Source: Pelobates cultripes (taxonomy: Eukaryota > Chordata > Amphibia > Anura > Pelobatidae). Taken from it: a stretch of 64,000 bases of DNA. The DNA lies in the NCBI GenBank assembly GCA_933207985.1, contig OW240917.1:120733200-120797199 (forward strand), read 5' to 3'. Positions 57,201 through 64,000 of this stretch are shown in pieces; the stretch's first letter is position 1; each line of letters opens with the position of its first letter. The notes under the pieces are model-generated. The model saw only the letters and a program-made list of their open reading frames with translations. It made no database searches and was not told where the DNA came from. The translations under genes and the position numbers were made by a program.

Positions 57201-58176
57201 GGAAGTGTTTAGGAAGGCTAAAACCACAGTGATTCACTCCTAAACTCCTAGCAATGGCTGTGGGAACATGGCATTATATATGGAGACTCCTGCGCTATTC
57301 TCCATAGACACCAGTGTTGTACCCTTGCACATGAGATGAAGGGCCAGAAACTGAAACTTGAAGATGGCAGGGCCTGTGGGGTAAAGCAATGGGTAAGTAG
57401 AGCTCACCTCTGCCGCACCCCTGGGCCAATGCACCCCAAGCAGAGATGTCATCATAAGCAAAGTATGCAAAGCCCTAGGAACTCATATGCACAAGGCATA
57501 TGTGCAGTGTTTTATATTGATACACATGCCAAAACTTAGTGCATAGCAGGAAGCACACATTTAAAGTATTTTTCAAAAGCCCAAAGGTACTCAAAATGGT
57601 TATTATATATTGGCACTTGGGGCAAAGCAGCTAAGAACGTGTACCCCAAGAATTCATTTTTAAAATTTTGTGAAAACTGTTCTTTAACAGCTCACATATA
57701 ACCACAAAACAGCACTGCAATGGATAATTGCCCACTGGGAGTTATATAAGGTTTAGCACTCAGCAGCTGCCTTTCCAACAGTTGCATAGAATGCCAACCT
57801 GTCTATTTGTCATTTACATGAAACCGTCCTTCTGCCATAAAACCGCCACTATGATCATTTTATTGAAATGTATACTTCTAACGTTCGTCTTCCACACATG
57901 GCTGTCCATTGTATGTCTGGTTTTGCAGAGTAGAATAGGGAGTTGTCTCAAATCCTACATGAATGCAATACTAAATCTAAGAGAGGTCACTTGGACAGTT
58001 TGTGAATTCTGGTTAAGTGACAGGATAACTCCAGAATGGATGTTAAAATAACGGAGTTGAAGAGATATAAAACACCCTTCTCATTTTAACACAATACCCT
58101 GGGTATTCCCCAGGTGGCTCCCCACGTGTCACTGTACAGGGAGCCTGGTTGCAGATAGCAGTGCACACAGACCCCC
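57201..58176 (-). other. Intron 1 spacer, nothing recognised
   Basis: No assignable repeat or coding signal. Confidence 0.5.
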
Positions 58177-59287
58177 TCAGCAGGACACAGTATTACCCCA
58201 TGCAGTGTATACAATGTAACAGCAGGACAGTGTTACCCCACGCAGTGCTGGCTGCCTGATACAATGTAACAGCAGGACACAGTGTTACCCCATGCAGTGC
58301 TGCCTGATACAATGTAACAGCAGGACACAGTGATACCCCGCGCAGTGCTGGCTGCATGATACAATGTAACAGCAGGACACAGTGTTACCCCACGCAGTGC
58401 TGGCTGCCTGATACAATGTAACAGCAGGACACAGTGTTACCCCATGCAGTGCTGGCTGGCTGCCTGATACAATGTAACAGCAGGACACAGTGTTACCCCA
58501 TGCAGTGCTGGCTTCCTGATACAGTGTAACAGCAGGACACAGTGTTACCCCATGCAGTGCTGGCTGTCTGATACAGTGTAACAGCAGGACACAGTGTTAC
58601 CCCATGCAGTGCTGGCTTCCTGATACAGTGTAACAGCAGGACACAGTGTTACCCCATGCAGTGCTGGCTTCCTGATACAGTGTAACAGCAGGACACAGTG
58701 TTACCCCATGCAGTGCTGGCTTCCTGATACAGTGTAACAGCAGGACACAGTGTTACCCCATGCAGTGCTGGCTGTCTGATACAGTGTAACAGCAGGACAC
58801 AGTGTTACCCCATGCAGTGCTGGCTTCCTGATACAGTGTAACAGCAGGACACAGTGTTACCCCATGCAGTGCTGGCTGCCTGATACAGTGTAACAGCAGG
58901 ACACAGTGTTACCCCATGCAGTGCTGGCTTCCTGATACAGTGTAACAGCAGGACACAGTGTTACCCCATGCAGTGCTGGCTTCCTGATACAGTGTAACAG
59001 CAGGACACAGTGTTACCCCATGCAGTGCTGGATTCCTGATACAGTGTAACAGCAGGACACAGTGTTACCCCATGCAGTGCTGTCTGATACAGTGTAACAG
59101 CAGGACACAGTGTTACCCCACGCAGTGCTGGCTGTCTGATACAATGTAACAGCAGGACACAGTGTTACCCCATGCAGTGCTGGCTGTCTGATACAATGTA
59201 ACAGCAGGACACAGTGTTACCCCATGCAGTGCTGGCTGTCTGATACAGTGTAACAGCAGGACACAGTGTTACCCCATGCAGTGCTGG
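58177..59287. repeat. 52-bp minisatellite array, about 21 units
   Basis: The unit is GATACAGTGTAACAGCAGGA followed by cacagtgttaccccatgcag and tgctggcttcct, repeated about 21 times. Most spacings are 52 bp and a few are 48-56 bp. Units differ mainly in the 'gctggcTTCCT/TGTCT/TGCCT' segment and in A/G at CA(A/G)TGTAAC. It is not CRISPR: there are no unique spacers. Confidence 0.97.
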
Positions 59288-59427
59288 GTACACACCGGTC
59301 ATGGTCCTGCTCGGGGTCCCTGCCCACTGGCCCTTACCTGTTATGGCAGGTAAGTGCCCCCTGTCACTACTGCAGGGCCCCCACCCCCTCGTGCCCAATG
59401 CTCAGTCACCCAGGGTCAGGGCCTTAC

Positions 59428-59465
59428 CGCTTCCTGGGGCTTCTTAGACTGCTGGGCGAGCGGAG
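59428..59465 (-). other. aimp1: Candidate non-coding exon 1 (5' UTR) of aimp1
   Basis: On the minus strand a GC-rich stretch ends GGAAGCG|GTAAGG, a near-consensus donor, immediately downstream of CRE and E-box motifs. Splicing to the acceptor at 32614 would give a 5' UTR ending 17 bases before the start codon. The 5' end shown is arbitrary. Vertebrate AIMP1 has a non-coding first exon; its location here is inference. Confidence 0.45.
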
Positions 59466-59560
59466 ATGACGTCACCGGTCACGTGATCCTGTGTCTGCCA
59501 GCGACTCTCAGCAATAGCACGCTGAGCCCGTGAGACTCAGTATGGAGGGATCACACGGGT
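59440..59560 (-). promoter_or_regulatory. Candidate aimp1 promoter, possibly bidirectional
   Basis: A full CRE palindrome TGACGTCA lies at 59467-59474 and CACGTG at 59480-59485, the latter within GGTCACGTGATC, close to the USF/CLEAR-type GTCACGTGAC. CpGs are more frequent here than in the surrounding intron. There is no TATA box. In mammals AIMP1 and TBCK are divergent neighbours sharing this region, so plus-strand transcription to the right is plausible. Confidence 0.45.
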
Positions 59561-59817
59561 TAACACATGGCATACACACCGCTTATTACACTGCACGATA
59601 TAATAAACTATTATATTATTAACTTCCAGGGGGACTGGCACTTGGCGAATTCTAGCACAATTATCACTTGGTTGTGAATTTTTTTTAAATTGTTTTCTTG
59701 TATTTTCATATTTTTATTTAAATATTTTGATGGCCACGACCAATATGCCAATTATGTGAGGTGTGCTCTTACACTGTTACTCCAAGCGTCATTACTACTA
59801 CAGCCGGCTATACTGGT
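59561..59817. other. Outer flank of the promoter, nothing recognised
   Basis: AT-rich sequence with no TBCK-like coding exon. Confidence 0.4.
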
Positions 59818-59945
59818 TATGATTATTATTATTATTTATATAGTGCCATCAGATTCCATAGCGCTGTACAACGGGTGGACTAACTAACAGACGTGTAACA
59901 CGTAATTGTAACCAGACAACTGGACATACAGTGTGATGTCAGGAG
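59818..59945 (-). mobile_element. LINE 3'-end fragment
   Basis: Minus-strand '...ttgtacagcgctatggaatctgatggcactatataaataataataataatc' is the 3' end of the family represented at 21287-24112. Confidence 0.75.
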
Positions 59946-60486
59946 TACCCTGGTCTGGATCTCAGTAATGGGGCAAACAGTTTAGAAACGGGTTTACCCT
60001 CTTACTGGGTCCCACCCGGCATGAGATTCCTTACAGAGCAGCTGATGCGCCTCAGGTATATGAAAATTTGCACATACTTGACAGCCCGGTCTGGTTAAGA
60101 ACGCCCTTATGACTCTGCCTGTGGTGGGGTTACACCTCCAGCAGCCAAGGGGTTAAACTCTGCATGTGCAGCATTTCATACTCAACACTGCACATACAGA
60201 CTCCAGGAACTACAAATACTTACAATCACTTGGACTGACCCTTTTAAAGAAAAGGAATACGCTTGTGTTCAACGTTCTTAGATTTTCTTTGATGATTCTA
60301 AAACGTGAAAAAATAACATAATGTTATATATCTTTATTGAATATACTGAGAATAGGTTGATAATGATAGAAACTCACTCTACAGAGTGTCTCTTCTCTGT
60401 CTCACCAAATCCACATATAACAAAGCAGTTCTATTTGCAGTAAATAACAGTCCTGTTGTTTTATATCCACTCCATAGAAAGCAGAA
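59946..60486. other. Degraded repeat-like sequence
   Basis: Blocks at 59955-60030 ('aatggggcaaacagttta') and 60150-60235 ('ttaaactctgcatgtgcagcatttcata') recur in variant form near 61325 and 44228, so this is repeat-derived, but the ends are not visible. Confidence 0.45.
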
Positions 60487-60737
60487 TTAAAGGACCACTA
60501 TAGTGCCAGGAAACCATACTCGTTTTCCTGGCACTATAGTGCCCTGAGGGTGCCCCCACCCTCAGGGTCCCCCTCCCGCCGGGCTGGATGGAGAGGAAGG
60601 GGTTAAACTTACCTCTTTCTCCAGCGCCGGGCTGAAACTGCTATGTTTATAGAAAAAAGGGTTATCCCTAGATGGACCAGGCACCCAGACCACCTCATTA
60701 AGCTGAAGTGGTCTGGGTGCCTATAGTGGTCCTTTAA
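60487..60737. mobile_element. T2-like MITE, complete (251 bp)
   Basis: TTAA is at both ends. It starts TTAAAGGACCACTATAGTGC and ends GTGCCTATAGTGGTCCTTTAA. AAACTTACCTCTTTCTCCAG near 60606 is an inverted splice-donor consensus. Confidence 0.85.
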
Positions 60738-62656
60738 GAAAACAGAAAGCGGTAGACCATTGCCTAATTCCACACATACACTTTATTACATGCTAAGAAA
60801 AAAAATCTTACTTCTAAAATAGGTGAGCAAGCAAACAGTTTCTTACAAAGTGCTACAATGTTTCACTAGTAAAGATGCCGGATACCATAGGTTCTTCGGA
60901 ATGTCTCCTAAATCTCTAAACAGGAAAAGCTTTCTCATATAGGATAAGACAGAGACACAAGAGGTGAAGTGGGTCATCGAAAGTGGAGAGACCAGATGAA
61001 AAAGCTTTTCCTGTTAAGTTCGTGGAGATGACCCACAGAATCCAGGGTCTTTACCAGAGACACATTATAGCATTTTTATTTGGGAGAAATGTTATTGGCT
61101 TTTTTTTTAACCTATTTTAGAAGAAATCCTCTTTTTCCAAGTATACGTGTGAAATTATCCCACAGTCCACTGATTTCTATTTTCTTTCTTTTGTGCTTTC
61201 TGTGGAGTCGATTTAAAGGAGAAGCACTCTTATTTGTGATATGGAAACAATCTCCTAATTAAAGTGTTCCTGCTAGCACCATGTCCACTATAGCCCGCTG
61301 TAGAAGTTATGATCCCATCCCCTGGTAATAGGGCAAACTGTTTTGCAACAAATTGGGCACCTAGGGTCTTCCTGTGGCCAGTGATGACATCTGGCCTCTG
61401 AGAGCTGCAGAAGTCTATCCTGCTGGCCATTCATTGGCTGAGAGTGTCAGCTGACAATGAAACAAATTGTTATTAGTCAATCTGGAATTCTATTTGAAGT
61501 ATATTCCTTTGCTTTCTAGGGAAAAAAAATACTAACCATGCTAATTTGCATAATTAAATATATAGGCATGACCTCATAGGACATGATGTCATCATAAGTA
61601 ACATAACTTCGCAGGGAGTGACATAAGAGGAAAAATAAATTTGAAAGGGAAACATTCCTTAAATCCTAAACATTCCTTAAACAACTACTTACAATGTGGG
61701 TGCTATGTCTGACTGTGTAGCATTGTGTCAATGTTTGTATACTGTGTCTGATTGCGTGTGTAATTTTGTGTTGTGTGTTTACTGTATGTGTGTCATTGTG
61801 TGTATACTGTCTGAATGATTGTGTGCATATACTTTGTGTGTATGTGTTTATAGTAGTGTGTCATTGTGTGTATACCGTGTCTGTGTGTATATAGCAGTGT
61901 GTGTATACTGTGTCTGAGTGTTTGTGTGTGTGTGTGTATACTGTATACGTGTGTTTGACCATGCACAATTCTAATAATTATTTCCACTATTTCTCTATAG
62001 TCACTACTATTCCTCTTACTGTGTCACAACTTTCTTTTCAACCCTTCTCACCAAAAGATTAACACTAGTGAAAAGTATTAATACATTTGCTACATAACAC
62101 ACATATATATTAGAAATAAACGGCATATATGCAAATAAGTACTGCATATTTAAGTGTATGTGCATAGTTGTATCTTTATGTACTAAGTGTTAACACATCT
62201 TCATGCCAGAGGAGGAGAATAACTTACTGGCAGTTAGGTCTGCTCTCCTCTCTATAAGTCCTCCCAGCAGAGAAAGTCCTGGCTGCTCACGTTGCAGCCT
62301 TTAAGTTTATCTCTTGGAGATGGTCCACTTGGTGGGGTGGAGGGATGGGTGACAAGCAGACCTGTAAACTGCTGCTCTACGTATTAACCCAGTTAGTGCT
62401 GGCAGTGCAGGCAACCTCAGTACACTCAGACAGCAAAGCACTCCTCAGTGTGAAATGAGTGTGACGGGGGAAGGGGACAGAGCTAAACACTGATCAGAAC
62501 GTCTATTTAAGGTATGATTCTCTCACCACTCTCACATCAGAGAAAAATACCAACCTCTGCATTGCCTGTTTTTCTGCAATACCAGCACTGGCCACACAGC
62601 CTTATATACTGTCCAGGTAGCAACCTTAGTACCTTCCTTTTTTTTCAAATGATTGC
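60738..62656. other. Flank with repeat pieces, no gene recognised
   Basis: Inverted copies AGGAAAAGCTTT(C)TCAT and (C)ATGA-AAAAGCTTTTCCTG lie at 60922-60938 and 60995-61013. A MITE piece is at about 61260-61450. A GTGT/TATACTG-rich minisatellite is at 61700-61955. No coding exon was identified. Confidence 0.5.
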
Positions 62657-63300
62657 ACAGATTCTACCACCAGTCTTTGTCAAACCTTTGGGTAGTAATT
62701 TTTTGTGTTATTTTTCACACACATTATACTTTAGGCATGGATTATCAGCTCCTGTTATGTGTTACTGCCAAAGAACGGGAAAGTGTTCAGCAACATCTCC
62801 TGAATACAGTGATACCAACCATGTACAGGTGTGCTGGGTTCTCTGTGGGTTAAAATACCTTATTTGGAGGGTACGCATTCTAGTTTTCAAATATGGAATG
62901 TTCACATCTGGTCATCATGCACCCATGTCCTATTTGGGACATTTGTGAAGCCGGCCAATGTAATTTACCCCATCAAACCATATATTTTTTGAAAAGTAGA
63001 CACCCTGGTGTATTTCAAATGGTGGTATTTTCACACTTTCCATGCACGAATTCTACCACCAGTCTTTGTCAAACTTTTGGGTAGTCATTTGTTTGTGTTC
63101 TTTTTCACACACATTGTAATTTAGGCATGGATAATCAGCTCCTGTTATGTGTTGCTGCCAAGGGAACACCCCAGTACACCCCAGAACACCCCAGTATGTG
63201 TTCAGGAACATCTCCTGAGTACAGTGATACCACCTATGCATATGTTTGTTGGGTTGTTTGGGGGTTGCAATGCCAAACTTCTGACATGTGTTTTTCACAT
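62657..63300 (+). repeat. Tandem repeat of about 388 bp, 1.6 units
   Basis: GATTCTACCACCAGTCTTTG at about 62660 recurs as GAATTCTACCACCAGTCTTTG at about 63048. The parallel text runs through 'cacacattgtaatttaggcatggataatcagctcctgttatgtgttgctgcc' and 'acatctcctgagtacagtgatacca'. The two copies differ by substitutions and small insertions. Confidence 0.85.
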
Positions 63301-63314
63301 TTGACATATATTCT

Positions 63315-63415
63315 TTACCTACTGTATATACTCGAGTATAAGTCGAGACCCCTAATTTTACCCCAAAAAACTGGGAAAACTTATTGACTCGAGTATAAGA
63401 CTAGGGTGGGAAATG
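63315..63415 (+). repeat. Vertebrate interspersed repeat (ACTCGAGTATAAG)
   Basis: 'tgtatatactcgagtataagtcgagacccctaattttaccccaaaaaactgggaaaacttattgactcgagtataag' is a widespread vertebrate repeat by recollection. ACTCGAGTATAAG occurs twice. Family name not certain. Confidence 0.6.
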
Positions 63416-63485
63416 CAGCAGCTACTGGTAAATTTCTAAATAAAATTATATCACAAAAAAATTATGTTAATTGAATATTTATTTA

Positions 63486-63660
63486 CAGTGTGTGTATATA
63501 ATGAATGCAGTGTGTGCGTGTGTATATATAATGCAGTGTGTTTGTATGAATGCGGTGTGTGTGTGTATGAATGCAGTGTGTGTGTATGAATGCAGTGTGT
63601 GTGTGTGTGTGTGTATGAATGCAGTGTGTGAGTGTGATGCAGAGCGTGCTTGTGTATGTG
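63486..63660 (+). repeat. (GTGT)/ATGAATGCAG minisatellite
   Basis: Units GTGTGTGTATGAATGCAGT are repeated with variable TG runs. Confidence 0.95.
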
Positions 63661-63734
63661 ATGCACAACCTTGGTGGGGGGTGGGCATATTTATTATTAT
63701 TTTTAAATTATTATTATAATATAATTTTTTTGTT

Positions 63735-63865
63735 ATATAGTTACATAGTTACATAGCTGAAAAGAGACTTGCGTCCATCAAGTTCAGCCTACCTCACATT
63801 TGTTTTTTGCTGTTGATCCAAAAGAAGGCAAAAAAACCCAGTTTGAAGCACAATTTTGCAACAAG
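63735..63865 (+). repeat. Frog-type interspersed repeat (ttacatagttacatagctg…)
   Basis: The text 'agttacatagctgaaaagagacttgcgtccatcaagttcagcc' is a recurrent amphibian repeat in my experience of such sequence. The remainder to 64000 is AT-rich and ends in a short GC-rich patch. Confidence 0.6.
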
Positions 63866-64000
63866 CTATTATTATTTTATTTTTATTTTATTATTTTTTT
63901 AATATTATTAATATTTTATTTTAATTTTATTATTATATAAATATTTATTTATTTTTATTTGTCCCCTCCCCGGCTTGTTAGCTGGCCAGGGAGGGGGCTC

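Noticed and set aside
58177..59287. Regular repeat array resembling CRISPR
   Set aside because: Units are contiguous with no unique spacers, and this is a vertebrate genome. It is a minisatellite.
59500..64000. TBCK coding exons on the plus strand
   Set aside because: Expected from mammalian gene order but none of the open frames resembles the TBCK N-terminus. The first coding exon may lie beyond the window.

Overview
The window is animal nuclear DNA, and most probably comes from a frog or toad. Three things point there. One conserved vertebrate gene is spread over at least 59 kb in small exons. Its introns are filled with TTAA-flanked miniature inverted-repeat transposons of the kind described in Xenopus as T2/Kolobok-type. 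Penelope-type hammerhead-ribozyme retroelements, Rex1/CR1/L2-like LINEs and an L1/Tx1-like ORF1 relic are also present. The species cannot be named from the sequence alone. There are no bacterial features and no tRNA or rRNA genes.

The one cellular gene I can support is aimp1 (multisynthetase-complex protein p43, precursor of EMAP II), on the minus strand. Coding exons lie at 32489-32597, 28838-28951, 27610-27786, 10969-11174 and 185-353. All splice phases agree, and joined they give 258 codons plus one base. The last exon (about 50 residues in other vertebrates) lies left of the window. A likely non-coding first exon with a CRE and an E-box is at about 59428-59490, which makes intron 1 about 26.8 kb. 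In mammals this promoter region is shared with the divergent gene TBCK; no TBCK coding exon was recognised to the right.

Layout from left to right. 1-10968: aimp1 exon 6 and intron 5, with a hAT-like element (3295-4985), an L1/Tx1 ORF1 relic, and three copies of an unclassified repeat, one split by a Tc1/mariner DD37E transposon whose transposase is intact. 10969-27609: exon 5 and intron 4, with a retroviral LTR and env-like relic, a well-formed hammerhead ribozyme (14280-14319), a 1.15 kb DNA element, T2-like MITEs, a 68-bp tandem array and a 2.8 kb LINE carrying a 2A-like motif. 27610-32614: exons 4 to 2, with two long-inverted-repeat insertions bounded by 15-bp target duplications. 32615-59427: intron 1, with two further hAT-like elements, a third inverted-repeat insertion with a 16-bp duplication, many MITEs, an assembly gap at a palindrome, and a 1.1 kb minisatellite 140 bp from the proposed first exon. 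59428-64000: the promoter and its outer flank, with more repeats.

The most interesting material is mobile: the hammerhead ribozyme with all invariant core bases, the inverted-repeat insertions that may be its relatives, the apparently young DD37E transposon, and the strong splice-donor sequences carried by MITEs inside a gene.
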